Source: Agelas oroides
Lineage: Eukaryota; Porifera; Demospongiae; Agelasida; Agelasidae
Length of the DNA stretch: 64,000 nt
Assembly (NCBI GenBank): GCA_949130485.1
Contig: OX422193.1
Span: forward strand, 269,501-333,500
Direction: 5' to 3'
The notes beneath the pieces were generated by a model. The model was not told where the DNA came from. It saw only the letters and a program-made list of their open reading frames with translations, and made no database searches. Within the stretch, counting starts at the first letter, position 1; every line of letters begins with the position of its first letter. Below, one piece after another: positions 21,682 through 32,954 of the stretch. A program made the position numbers and the translations under genes.

Positions 21682-24600
21682 ATGGCGCTGCAGCTTGACC
21701 TGGACAGAGACCGCTACGTGTCTCTGCTGGAGAAACTGATCGGAGAAGTGGAGTTTTTGCAGGACAACCCGCCAAAGTTTGTTCCACAAGAGGATAGGTA
21801 TGCGGTGATCCCGTTCTGCTGGTCTGTACTGAACTCGTCTTCACACTCTGCCTGTTGTTGCAGTGAGCAGTTTCCATGCAAAATACATGCAGTGCAAGAT
21901 GGGCCATTCCATTTATTAGTCATGCATTTTTAATGATGTCTTGAGGGAAATTTTCCAATTTAATTATATATGTCTAGAGGTAAGACAGAGTCTTAATGAT
22001 GTCTTGAGGGTATTTCCAAATTCACTCTTCTGTGGGGGTGTACGATTAATTAATGGAATAGCCCGATATACATCCATGTAGCCTAGGAAAATGACATCTT
22101 GACACACTGTACTGCAGAATTTCCCGTGACATGTGCATGTAAAAGTACTTCTCGTTTGGTGTACTGCAGTACTCAGTTCTTGTCACAGTGCTAACTACCA
22201 ATTCAACCTACCACCCACAATGATCATGGTCACACACACACACACACTCACAGGGCCATCAAACATCTACTTGATTCTCTGAAGCCATACAGTGTTGAGA
22301 ATGGAGGACCTCTGAAGGTGGAGCATGTGTCGTACGTGGAGGGTCGGGGGAACCTGATTATTGAGTACACACCAGAGGGGGCCAACGGTGAGTTTGAGGG
22401 GGAGGGAGAGAAAGGGAGGGACCGACAAACAGAGGAAGAGACAAAGAGAGGAAGGGACAAAGAGAAGGGGTGGGGGATGTTCCTGTTAGGTACATCTTGT
22501 TTGTTCTCTCAGGGACGGTGGCGTTTGTTGGCAGTCACTTGGACGTGGTTCCAGCCAACCCGGAGACGTGGGAGAGGAACCCCTTCAAGCTCGTTGTGGA
22601 GGTAGGGACACAACTGCTGTTCAGATGGTTTGTTTGTTTGGAGTTAGTTTCTAGAACTGTAGCTACTTCTCTTGTAGAGGAAGACAGTCATGTTTGTTAT
22701 GAAAGCTATCTTGAGGATGTTGTGTGAACTTGTGAGTGTCTGCAGTGAATGTCATTTCACTGGCTCCAGTATATTCTTTGTTATGGCGAGCCTCCTAGTG
22801 AAATAGAAATTTTATGAGCACTAAACAATGAATAACAGAGTACAAAGTGGTTTAGGGTTGTTTATGTAGTTAGTGACGTGCTCCTAAACTGATTGATAAC
22901 ATTCTGTGATTAGTTCATGCACTTTGTGCTATGATTGTACGTCTTCTGTCTGCCTTCACTAAGTGAAGTGTATTGTAAGACACAGTCCCCTCTCTACTAG
23001 ACAACAGTCTCTCCTTGTTCCACGGCTTGTGCTTGGTTCACTGTGTATTGTAAGACACGGTCCCCTCTCTACTAGACAACCGTCTCTCCTTGTTCCACGG
23101 CTTGTGCTTGGTTCACTGCTTGCAGTACAAAGTTTACATGAAGCACATACTGAAAAAGTATGTGCTACGTACTCCTCTCCTCCTCCCCTCTCCTCCCTCT
23201 CCTCCCTCTCCTCCTCCTCTCCTCTCCTCCCCCCCTCCTCCAGGGAGACAAGCTGTATGGCAGGGGTACCACGGACTGTCTTGGTCATGTGGCTCTGATC
23301 ACGGAACTGTTCATTCAGTTGGCACAGAAGAAACCAAAACTGAAATACTCTGTTGTTGCCGTCTTTATTGCCGCGTGAGTGGGTGGGGAGGATTGGGATA
23401 CACCTTCATTCCCTCACACTCTCACATCCTCACACCCTCACATCCTCACAGTGAAGAGAGTACTGCCATCCAGGATGTGGGTGTGGACAAGTTGATGAAG
23501 GATGGTAAACTAGATCACCTCAAGAACGGACCAATCTACTGGGTGGACTCTGCTGATGTCAACCCTTGCATGGGTGAGAGTGTCGTGATTGTTTGTGCTA
23601 CTTAGCACTGCAGTAATAGTTGAATGTACGTATAATCCTTCCCCTCTTCCCCCTCCTTCCTTCTCCCTTCTCTCCTCCTTCCTTCTCCCTCCTCTCCTCC
23701 TTCCCTTCTCTCCTCTTCCCTTTACTCTTTCTCCCCCCTCTCCTCCTCCCCCCTTCCATCTTCCCTCCTCTCCTTCTCCCCTCCTCTCCTCATTCCCTCC
23801 CTCTACACACAGGTACTGCTGCAGTAGCAATGTGGACCATTCACTTCAAAGGCCGTCTCTTCCACTCGGGCCTCCCTCACAAAGGAATCAACTCCATTGA
23901 ACTAGCCAGTGAGGCCATGGCGTACATTCAACGCAGGTTTTACAAGGACTTCCCTCCGGTAAGTCTTGTAACTCATCTCACCCCCACCTTTTCTCTCCCG
24001 GACTCTCTCTCTCCTCTTGTGAATGTGTAGCCTTCGTTAATGGCTGTGTGCATGTGCATGCTCTTGTGGAGATGAAAGCTATGTCACTGGTAGTGTTGTG
24101 CCCAGACCCCACCCTCTCACGAGGAAAAGGGTCTGGTGACTATTGAGCGCTTCGTTGGTTGTGCCAAGTCAGCAATATTGAATTTTTGATAAGTGAGTGA
24201 TCACATCTTTATGACGTAGCACTATTTCATTGGCTAGCGTCAATGCTTGTATGATGTTGTGCTATTTGTCAGAATCGATACTGCTGACTCAGCACAACCA
24301 AGAAAGTGCTCAATGGCTGTTGGTATTGGCAATGGGAACCAAAATGTCCTCTCTGCATTCTGGACTCCACTGTCTCCATTGAATATAGTTCTCCTGGCGC
24401 CAGCTAGTGGTTGCAACGCAGGACTTTCCTGTGGGAGATCCTGTAACTAACCCCCTCCTCTGTCCTCCCGCCCCCCTCCTCTCCTCCCCTCTCCTCCCGC
24501 CCCCCTCCTCACCTCCCCTCTCCTCCCGCCCCCCTCCTCACCTCTCCTCTCCTCCCCGCCCCCCTCCTCACCTCCCCTCTCCTCCCGTCCCCCTCCTCAC

Positions 24601-27014
24601 CTCCCCTCTCCTCCCGTCCCCCTCCTCACCTCCCCTCTCCTCCCGTCCCCCTCCTCACCTTCCCTCTCCTCCCGCCCCCTCCTCACTTCCCCTCTCCTCC
24701 CGTCCCCCTCCTCACCTCCCCTCTCCTCCCCCCGTCCCCCTCCTCACCTCCCCTCTCCTCCCGCCCCCCTCCTCACTTCCTCCCACTTCCCTCCATCTTC
24801 TTACCTCCATGAATGTGGGTATACTCTAGTGTTTACGACTGTGTGCTGGTTGCATTGGGCCATGAGAGTTTGTAAAGATGAGGGATTCAGAGACGTGTTG
24901 AAAGTGAAAGTTATCTGATGGCTATATTCACAATGGGAGAGTTAGTTTTACTATCAGTATGTCCTCCCTGCACCCTGGACTCCACTGGTAATGTCTCCAG
25001 TGAATATACTTCTCCTGGCGCCAGCTAGTGTGTCAGCTACCCGCTGATATCAATTTTCTGTGGAGGAACTGGGTGGCCCCAGCTAAAATTGAATTGATCA
25101 TTATCAGTGGTGCCACAGGACTCATAAGGGTATGTACATGTGATGGCCGGTAGCTGTGAACGTGTTCCGAAAGAAATGAAATGAAATGAGTGGTAGCCAT
25201 TCAATTTGGGATAAATGTGCACAGTTGGTATACAAATGGTGATATGGTTAGGAAATAAATAATTGTTTACATCTGGAAGGAGGGAGGTAGGGAGGGAGGG
25301 AGGGAGGAGGGAGGGAGGAGGGAGGGAGGTAGGGAGGAAGGAGGGAGGTAGGGAGGAAGGAGGGAGGTGGGGAGGGAGGAAGGAGGGAGGTGGGAGGGAG
25401 GAGGGAGGTGGGAGGGAGGAGGGAGGTGGGAGGAAGGAGGGAGGTGGGAGGGAGGAGGGAGGTGGAGGGAGGAGGGAGGTGGGAGGGAGGAGGGAGGTGG
25501 GAGGGAGGAGGGAGGTAGGGAGGAAGGAGGGAGGTGGGAGGAAGGAGGGAGGTGGGGAGGAAGGAGGGAGGTGGGGAGGGAGGGAGGGAGGAAGGGAGGG
25601 AGGACACTGTTATATCTTCTTCCTAGAGACAGCCAATTTATTTGTACCATGCAATAGCTCAGCATGTAGACAATGGCCGTATCTCTAGGCCTCCTTGTAT
25701 GTACCCTCACATGCAAAAGGAGATGTTTATATAAAATGGGAGGGAGGGAGGGAGGGAGGGAAGCTATGATGTCAATCATATGACAGTATCTCTCAGGCAG
25801 CCTCCTTCGTTTTTGCATACTGCAAGAAATACAGTAGTGAAGGTCTAAGAACCCCCCCTTTGCTTCTCCCTTCTTTTTTTCATGCTACAAGTGATCAAAA
25901 ACGGGCTGGTGGCAAAGACATGGCAATGAGGCTACATATCCTCCTCTTGCTCTCACCCTCCTCCAGCACCCTGATGAGAAGCACTACCAGTTTGCCACTC
26001 CCTCTACGTTGAAGCCGACTCAGATCAAATGCTCTGAGGGGTCCATCAACCAGATTCCTGCGTGGACTGAAATGAAGGGAGACATTCGACTCACCCCATT
26101 CTACAACATACACGACTGTATGAAGAAGGTGGAGAGCTATGTGCAGGAACTCAATGATGGTGAGTCATGTGATGAGTCCTCTAATCATGTGACCTCCTTA
26201 GCAACTAGGAGACTAGTATGTAGAGACTGTTCCCAATTTGCTCCTACCTCCCTCCTCTCCCTCCTTTCCCTTCCCCCTCATCCCTCCCGCTCCTCCCTCA
26301 CTCCTTCCTCCCCCCTCCTCTCCCTCCTTCCTCCGTCACCCAGACATTACCCAGCTGCCAACCCGAGGCCCCTGTAGCAAGTACACACTTGATCTGGAGG
26401 AGGGGAAGTTCCGTGGAGAGCTGAAACTAACCTTTGAGGGAGAACCATTCAAGGTGAGAGCGAGGTGAAGTCCATCTTACTATTGATGTATGACAGTCTC
26501 CTGTATGACAGTGTGTGTTAGGTGTGGATCTTACCTGCCACACACACACTCCAGGGTATAGCCTGCAACCTGGACTCAGATGCCTTCAAGAAACTTGAGG
26601 AGGCTACGAAGGAGGTGATGGGTGAGTGCAAGCCATACTCCATCACTGGCAGCCTCCCACTGGTCGGAGATCTCCAGCAGGCAGGGTTTGACGTACAGGT
26701 GGGTCAACATGATAAACTGCTGGCTTGTAATAAGTCACTAACTCCTTCCCCTCCTTGCTCCCTCCCTCCTCCTTCCTCTCCCTTGCTCTCTCCCTCCTCC
26801 TTCCTCTACCCCCCTCCCCTCCTCTTCTCATTCTCTCCCCTGCCCCCTCCCTCCTTTCCTCTCTCTCTTCTCCCCTGCCCCCCCCTCCCCTCCCCAGGTG
26901 TGTGGTTATGGCCACAGCAGTGTCTACCATGGAGACAATGAGTACTGCACTCTCTCTGTCATGGAGAAAGCTTTCAAGATCTTGACCACACTGCTGAACA
27001 AGTTCAACCAGTAG
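21682..27014 (+). CDS. argE-like: Acetylornithine deacetylase-like M20 metallohydrolase, copy 2, 433 aa
   Basis: Ten exons: 21682-21797, 22254-22387, 22513-22601, 23244-23374, 23452-23573, 23813-23958, 25967-26159, 26344-26453, 26555-26698, 26898-27014. Every exon has exactly the length of its copy-1 counterpart and joins in frame to 433 residues. All metal-ligand motifs ([31 protein letters not shown]) are intact. Differences from copy 1 are few; the last exon differs at only two bases. The first exon begins [25 protein letters not shown] as in copy 1, split here only for length. Intron 6 contains a separate MITE-like insertion and two different minisatellites. Role as for copy 1. Placement directly divergent from NLR2 shows it moved with the NLR as one duplicated unit. 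Confidence 0.93.
22976..23120 (+). repeat. Two-copy tandem duplication, intron 3 of deacetylase copy 2
   Basis: A unit of about 72 bp containing gtattgtaagacac and cggcttgtgcttggttcact occurs twice in direct order. Copy 1 has a single, partly deleted version near 7920-7975. Confidence 0.75.
24142..24315. mobile_element. MITE-like element with ~37-bp terminal inverted repeats
   Basis: The left end attgagcgcttcgttggttg and the inverted right end attgagcactttcttggttg match for about 37 bp with mismatches. The interior is AT-rich and non-coding. It lies only in intron 6 of deacetylase copy 2, so it inserted after the duplication. I could not define a target duplication. Confidence 0.65.
24455..24785. 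repeat. C/T minisatellite, intron 6 of deacetylase copy 2
   Basis: About thirteen units of roughly 26 bp, cctcacctcccctctcctcc plus cgcccc variants. Confidence 0.85.
25270..25605. repeat. G/A-rich minisatellite, intron 6 of deacetylase copy 2
   Basis: Tandem ggagggaggtggga and ggagggaggtagggaggaa units, purine-rich on the coding strand. It ends where similarity to the copy-1 intron resumes (gacactgttatatctt against gcactgttctatctt). Confidence 0.85.
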
Positions 27015-27525
27015 CTCAGGAGGCATGGGAACACTTAGGAACAGTGTCTTCTAGCATAGACTTAGCGTTTTGTTACTAAATATGTTTTGCAATTGGTGGG
27101 ATGGTGACCAAGGATAACTTTTTATAAGACCCGAAACTGGTTCTCCGAATGGGGATACAGTACCGTAGCTGCTAGTCTCGCTCGCAAGCCAGACCTTTCC
27201 GCGCAGCGCCGATCGCTTTCAGTATGCGGCATGCGGCGCGGAGCCGCATACTGAAAGCGATCGGCGCTGCGCGGAAAGGGGTCTGGCTTGCGAGACTACG
27301 TAGCTGCTGTGTTTGTCTCGCAAGTCAGACCTTTCTGTTCCTCAGTGCTGATCGCTCTCTGTATCCATGTTCATGCTAAAGCGACTGACTCTGAGGAGCG
27401 GGGAGGGCTCGAGAGACTTCTGCAACTAGCACTGCTGTGCATAGCTGCACTGATCGCAGCGAGGCATAAGAGTGGGCGTGGCTTAGCAGCTTGCCCTCGC
27501 GAAGCCAGATTCGAACACGCCAAGT
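27015..27525. other. Spacer between deacetylase copies 2 and 3
   Basis: The spacer contains a hairpin MITE (27173-27298) and a decayed half-copy of similar sequence at about 27313-27365 (tctcgcaagtcagacctttc). The divergent-promoter block found before copies 1 and 2 is missing, so copy 3 must use a different promoter. Confidence 0.6.
27173..27298. mobile_element. Long-hairpin MITE, TAGTCTCG subtype, perfect 9-bp target duplication
   Basis: Arms of about 57 bp starting tagtctcg and ending cgagacta enclose a loop of about 12 bp. CGTAGCTGC is duplicated at 27164-27172 and 27299-27307. Confidence 0.9.
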
Positions 27526-30500
27526 ATGGTTTCGCAAGGGTACGCGCTACAGCTTGACCTGGACAGAGAGCGCTACGTATCTCTGCTGGAGAAGCTGATC
27601 GGAGAGGTGGAGTTTCTGCAAAACAGCCCGCCGAAATTTGTTCCGCAGGAGGACAGGTATGCGTGTGCGCTCTCGCAAGCCACACCTATTTGTGAAGGGG
27701 CGTGACTTGCAAATGACAACCAAGGATCGATCGGAGGAATTGTGTTGGTGGGGAGAGGTGTAGACTCGTCCATACAGTGTAAATGCACACATACACTTGT
27801 ACAACTATCAAGCATCTTCTGGCGGCTATGTGAGGCTAGTCTCGTGCCCAGTGCAGTCTGGGAATGAGAGTAATGTGGGGCTAGTCTCGTGCCCAGTGCA
27901 GTCTGGGAATGAGAGTAATGTGAGGCTAGTCTCGTGCCCAGTGCAGTCTGGGAGTGCAGTCTGGGAGACTGCACTGGACACGAGACTAGCCTCACATTAC
28001 TCTCATTCCCAGACTGCACTGGGCACGAGACTAGCCCCACATTACTCTCATGTCCAGTGCAGTCTGGGAATGAGAGTAATGTGAGGCTAGTCTCGTGCCC
28101 AGTGCAGTCTGGGAGACTGCACTGGGCACGAGACTAGCCTCCCAGACTGCACTGGGCACGAGACTAGCCTCACATTACTCTCATTCCCAGACTGCACTGG
28201 GCACGAGACTAGCCCCACATTACTCTCATTCCCAGCAGACTGCACTGGGCACGAGACTAGCCTCACATTACTCTCATTCCCAGACTGCACTGGACACGAG
28301 ACTAGCCCCACATTACTCTCATTCCCAGACTGCACTGGACACGAGACTAGCCCCACATTACTCTCATTCCCAGACTGCACTGGGCACGAGACTAGCCCCA
28401 CATTACTCTCATTCCCAGACTGCACTGGACACGAGACTAGCCCCACATTACTCTCATTCCCAGACTGCACTGGACACGAGACTAGCCCCACATTACTCTC
28501 ATTCCCAGACTGCACTGGGCACGAGACTAGCCCCACATTAGTCTCACTCCCAGACTGCACTGGACACGAGACTAGCCTCACATTAGTCTCACGGGAATGA
28601 GACTAATGTGAGGCTAAGCACCTGGGGTATTGAATGAGCTCAAAAGACGTATAGTATGTAAGCAAGACATCATCTTCACAGAGAATGTGGCACACACATG
28701 CACACACATGCACACACACACACACCCTCACAGGGCCATCAAGCATCTACTTGATGCTCTGAGACAGTACAGTGTTGAGAATGGAGGACCTCTGAAGGTG
28801 GAGCATGTGTGGTACGTGGAGGGTCGGGGGAACCTGATTATTGAGTACACACCAGAGGGGGCCAAGGGTGAGTTTGAGGGGTGGGGTGAGAAAGGGAGGG
28901 ATGAAGGTGAGTTTGAGGGAGAGGGAGGAAGTGGAGGGAGGGGTGGGGGGGCACTCTAGTTTTGCATGCGTTACAGTGAGTTTGAGGGGAAAAGGTAGGA
29001 GGGAGGGATCGATAAACAGAGGAAGGGACAAAGAGAAGGGGTGGGGGATGTTCCTGTTAGGTGCATCATGTTTGTTCTCTCAGGGATGGTGGCGTTTGTT
29101 GGGAGTCACTTGGACGTGGTTCCAGCCAACCCGGAGACGTGGGAGAGGAACCCCTTCAAGCTTGTTGTGGAGGTAGGGACACAACTGCTGTTCAAATGGC
29201 TTGTTTGGAGTCGGTTGAAGTTTACTTCCTCTCCTCTCCTCTCCTCTCCTCTCCTCTCCTCTCCTCTCCTCTCCTCTCCTCTCCTCTCCTCTCCTCTCCT
29301 CTCCTCTCCTCTCCTCTCCTCTCCTCTCCTCTCTCCCCTCCCACTCCTCCAGGGAGACAAGCTGTATGGCAGGGGTACCACTGATAGTCTAGGTCATGTG
29401 GCTCTGATCACGGAACTGTTCATTCAGTTGGCACTGAAGAAACCAAAACTGAAATACTCTGTTGTTGCCGTCTTTATTGCCGCGTGAGTTGCCATGGTAA
29501 TGCTGTTAGCACCTCCTCACCTCCTCACACCCTCACACAGTGAGGAAAACAGCACTGTCCAGGGTGTGGGTGTGGACATGTTGATGAAGGATGGTAAACT
29601 GGACCACCTGAAGAACGGACCAATCTACTGGGTGGACTCTGCTGATGTCAACCCCTGCATAGGTGAGGAGTCAGTTGCCTTTCTTCTTCTTCTCCAGCCC
29701 TTTTTTCCTCCTCCCTCTACTCCCTCCCCTCCCTCATCCCCTCCCTCCACTCCCTCCCTCTACACATAGGCACTGCTGCATTAGTGAGGTGGACGATACT
29801 GGTCAAAGGTCGTCTCTATCACTCGGGCCTCCCTCACAAAGCAATCAACTCCATTGAACTAGCCAGCGAGGCCATGGCGTATATTCAACACAGGTTTTAC
29901 AAAGACTTTCCTCCGGTAAGTGTGTTGTATAACTGTGTAATTATCCCTCTCACCTCTTCTGTGAATATGTGTGTAAGTGCAACTGTGTTGATCATAACTC
30001 TGTGACATGCATGTATGGAGAAAAGATGTGAGACAGCAAAGCTATCTATACCTGCTCTACTTTCTCTCTCCCTCGCCACCCTCCCCCAGCACCCTGATGA
30101 GAAACACTATCAGTTCGCTTCTCCCTGCACAATGAAACCGACTCAGATCAAATGCTCTGAAGGTTCCATCAATCAGATTCCTGCGTGGGCTGAGATAAGG
30201 GGAGACATTCGACTCACTCCGTTCTACAACATGCGTGACTGCATGAGGAAGGTGGAGGGCTATGTGCAGAAACTCAATGATGGTGAGTCATGTGACTGCT
30301 TAGCAACAAGCTGTCTGATCATGTGACTGATACTAAATTAATGTTTCGTTTTAAAGTGCTCTCCTTCGTTTGTCCTCCGCTCCTACTTCTCCTTTGCTAC
30401 CTGCCTCTCTCTCCTCCCTCTTCTTCCTTCCTCTCTCCCTCCCTTTCCCTTGTGCAGGAACTCAACAATGGTGACTAAATTATTAATGTTTCGTTTTAAA

Positions 30501-30793
30501 ATGCTTTCCTCTCCTCTCCTACTTTGCTACCTACCTCTACCCCTCTCTCCTCCTTCTCCTTCTTTCCCTCCCTTCCTTCCTTTCTCCCTGGGCTTCCCTC
30601 ACCCAGACATCACCAAGCTGCCTACTAGAGGTCCCTGCAGCAAATATGAGCTGGATCTGGAGGAGGAAAAGCATCGTGGACAGTTGGAGCTTACTTTCCA
30701 GGGGGAGCCATTTCTAAAGGTGAAACGGAAGCTCATTCTTTGCACCATGCTTACATGTGACTATACTGATAGTGCACATGGAGATTGTGTATG

Positions 30794-30834
<41 letters not shown>

Positions 30835-30877
30835 ACACCCACACCCACACCCACACACACACACACACCCACACCCA

Positions 30878-30920
<43 letters not shown>

Positions 30921-31313
30921 CAGGGTATAGCCTGCAACCTGGACTCAGATGCCTTCAAGAAGCTTGAGGAGGCTACGAAGGAGGTGATGGGTGAGTGCAA
31001 GCCATACTCCATCACTGGCAGCCTCCCACTGGTCGGAGACCTCCAGGAGGCAGGGTTTGATGTACAGGTGGGTCAGCACGAAAAACTGCTGGCTTATTAT
31101 AATGTAATAAGTCACTAACTCTTTCCTCCCTCCCCCTTCCTCTCCCTCGCTCCCTCCCCCTCCCCCCTCCCTCCTCCCACCCCTCTCCCTTCCCAGGTGT
31201 GTGGCTATGGCCACAGCAGTGTCTACCATGGAGACAATGAGTACTGCACTCTCTCTGTCATGGAGAAAGCTTTCAAGATCTTGACCACACTGCTGAACAA
31301 GTTCAACCAGTAG
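27526..31313 (+). CDS. argE-like: Acetylornithine deacetylase-like M20 metallohydrolase, copy 3, 439 aa
   Basis: Ten exons: 27526-27656, 28734-28867, 29084-29172, 29353-29483, 29541-29662, 29770-29915, 30090-30282, 30607-30719, 30924-31067, 31197-31313. They join in frame to 439 residues. The N-terminus is [17 protein letters not shown], five residues longer than copies 1 and 2. Exon 8 has one extra codon (EPFLK instead of EPFK). This is the most diverged copy, for example GRGTTDSLGH for [24 protein letters not shown] for AEESTAI, and VNPCIG for VNPCMG, yet all metal ligands remain. The last exon differs from copy 1 at a single base, suggesting gene conversion at the 3' end. It has no NLR partner. 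Intron 1 holds the MITE tandem array. Confidence 0.92.
27828..28614. mobile_element. Tandem array of hairpin MITE plus its 9-bp target duplication
   Basis: About 17 units of 45 bp. Each is a 36-bp hairpin (TAGTCTCGTGCCCAG ... CTGGGAATGAGAGTA) followed by a 9-bp spacer ATGTGAGGC or ATGTGGGGC. The same 9-mer bounds the whole array at 27828-27836 and 28606-28614. Units run forward in the left part, then mostly inverted, so the array itself can fold into a large cruciform. It lies within intron 1 of deacetylase copy 3 and is absent from copies 1 and 2. Confidence 0.9.
29227..29333. repeat. Pentanucleotide (CTCCT)n microsatellite, intron 3 of deacetylase copy 3
   Basis: About 21 pure CTCCT units close to the exon-4 acceptor; same position as the array in copy 1. 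Confidence 0.92.
30796..30918. repeat. (CA)n / (CACACC)n microsatellite, intron 8 of deacetylase copy 3
   Basis: CA run with interspersed CCCACA blocks just before the exon-9 acceptor. Confidence 0.93.
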
Positions 31314-31547
31314 CTCAGGAGGCATGGGAACACTTGGGAACAGTGTCTTCTAGCATAGACTTAGCTTGGGAACAGTGTAGACTGATTGGCTGAGCAAGTG
31401 CGAGTACCTGAGTACTTCACTATAAAACTCATATACTACATATAGCATACAAAATTTAGCAACCATGCTCTTGTACAAAAAGCACTCATGAATGCTGTAG
31501 ACATGTAGTTAATGTGAATTTTGTTAAGTATGACGGCCCTTTTAAGC

Positions 31548-31868
31548 TTAATTACGCTTGTATATCAAGTTGAAAGGTTCTCCATCGTGTAAATGGTCAG
31601 CTGCCTTGAAGTTAGCCATCATTTCTTTTGAGTAGGTTCTGTCCTCATATGGAGAAACTCAGAACTTGGCCGTCAGTTTGATACTGGGACCTGGAGAAAT
31701 CTTCTATTGAGCGGCAACATCCTCCAATGTTAATTCCATGTTAGGGTTGAACCAGTACCTTAGTTGGACTGGGCTGTCAGAAGTCACCCATGGCTTTTCA
31801 GCATCCTTCTTGAAGTGCACAGTACATGAAAACACTGGAGGTGTCTCCTGGAACGTAAGCCATTCGCA
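31548..31868 (-). pseudogene. Decayed coding fragment, unidentified
   Basis: One reading frame stays protein-like for about 107 codons but contains two in-frame stops. It reads EWLTFQETPPVFSCTVHFKK, DAEKPWVTSDSPVQLRYWF and NPNMELTLEDVAAQ, then a stop. KISPGPSIKLTAKF follows, then a stop, then VSPYEDRTYSKEMMANFKAA and DHLHDGEPFNLIYK. Composition is typical of globular protein. I do not recognise the family. A pseudogene or a retained fragment is the simplest reading; unspliced exons are possible but no splice signals at the stops were evident. Confidence 0.4.
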
Positions 31869-32483
31869 TCAATTTCGCTGCCAACTCTTACACACAACAA
31901 CTGCTGTCACTGTTTGCAGTAGAAAACACTGACTGTTTGGCTGTTTGGCTGTTTTGCATGGTGCATGGAGGTCAGAATGGAACTAGACATGAGCGTTAGG
32001 GCAGAGGGTAACAGGGTTCGACAGGTGATCGTGAACGAAATTTCTGGTATGACGCGTTGTTTACACATGAAACGGATAGTGGGCGGACATGTACAAGGCT
32101 TTCTGTGCATGTTAGCTGTGAATATGTTTGACCTCATTATCAGTTGCACAAGGTCCGCATGTAATAGACATACATGTTGCAGTGTACACAGTAGGATGAG
32201 GACGTCATATGCACAAAAGTACTCAACAAGAAAGTAACTTAATTGGCTCAGGAATGCCAGCAGTATTATATACCCTATACATATGTGGCCTTAATGAAAA
32301 TGTATGGTTTCTGAACTTCAGGAATGCCTGTAATCTGAGAGAGTTTTATGTGTAATCAATTCTTCATTCATGGCAAGCTGCACAATACAGGACAGATCAG
32401 ATTCTAGATTCTCAGAGTAGCAGAAATACTATTTGAATATTGATTGGCCTGTCCAGTTTGTGGGTATTGCTGCAGTAGATGTA

Positions 32484-32550
32484 CTGTGTATGTGTGTGTG
32501 TGTGTGTGTGTGTATGTGTGTGTGTGTGTATGTGTGTGTGTGTGTATGTG

Positions 32551-32602
<52 letters not shown>
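32484..32602. repeat. (TG)n microsatellite
   Basis: TG run with TATG interruptions. Confidence 0.95.
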
Positions 32603-32604
<2 letters not shown>

Positions 32605-32706
32605 TGAGACGGGAGAGGTTATAGTATTAGGATAAAATTCTTACGTGGTTTCAGAGCAGAAGTTAGTTAGCCTTGCCAGCCAGCTCTCACACTCCCAGCT
32701 TTCATC

Positions 32707-32789
32707 TAGCCTCATTCCCATGTTCTCTCCGCGTGCGAACAAAAAATTGAAAGTGACAGAAAGCTGGGCGGGGCCTGGGAACGAGGCTA
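32707..32789. mobile_element. Hairpin-family MITE with perfect 9-bp target duplication
   Basis: It starts tagcctcattccca and ends ggcctgggaacgaggcta. GCTTTCATC is duplicated at 32698-32706 and 32790-32798. Confidence 0.88.
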
Positions 32790-32954
32790 GCTTTCATCTT
32801 TAGTAGATGAAACCTGAGGATGTGAGAGGCTGAGGATGTGATAGGCTGAGGGTGTGAGAGGCTGAGGATGTGAGAGGCTGAGGATGTGAGAGGCTGAGGG
32901 TGTGAGAGGCTGGTAACAGAGCAATCCTCCAATTAAGTTATCTGACAGGCATAC

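Larger units (their letters stand above)
31314..32954. other. Spacer between deacetylase copy 3 and HAKAI
   Basis: Two 3' ends face each other here. The spacer contains a decayed coding fragment (31548-31868), a TG microsatellite (32484-32602) and a hairpin MITE (32707-32789). Five to seven units of a 17-bp repeat gaggatgtgagaggctg lie at about 32815-32912. The last HAKAI exon was not found and may lie here. Confidence 0.5.

Noticed and set aside
24143-24316. TA target duplication (mariner) for the 24.1-kb element
   Set aside because: Left flank fits but right flank does not.
27573-28581. Repeated ORFs reading GLVSCPVQSGNESNV and SQTALGTRLAPHYSH
   Set aside because: They are translations of the 45-bp MITE array on both strands; frames persist only because the unit is a multiple of three.
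27828-28614. CRISPR-like array (regular repeat plus spacer)
   Set aside because: Spacers are the same 9-mer rather than unique, repeats are hairpins with transposon ends, and the array lies in a eukaryotic intron.
6804-31313. First impression: cytosolic non-specific dipeptidase (CNDP)
   Set aside because: M20 motifs are shared, but [25 protein letters not shown] and the overall order match acetylornithine deacetylase of plant type instead.
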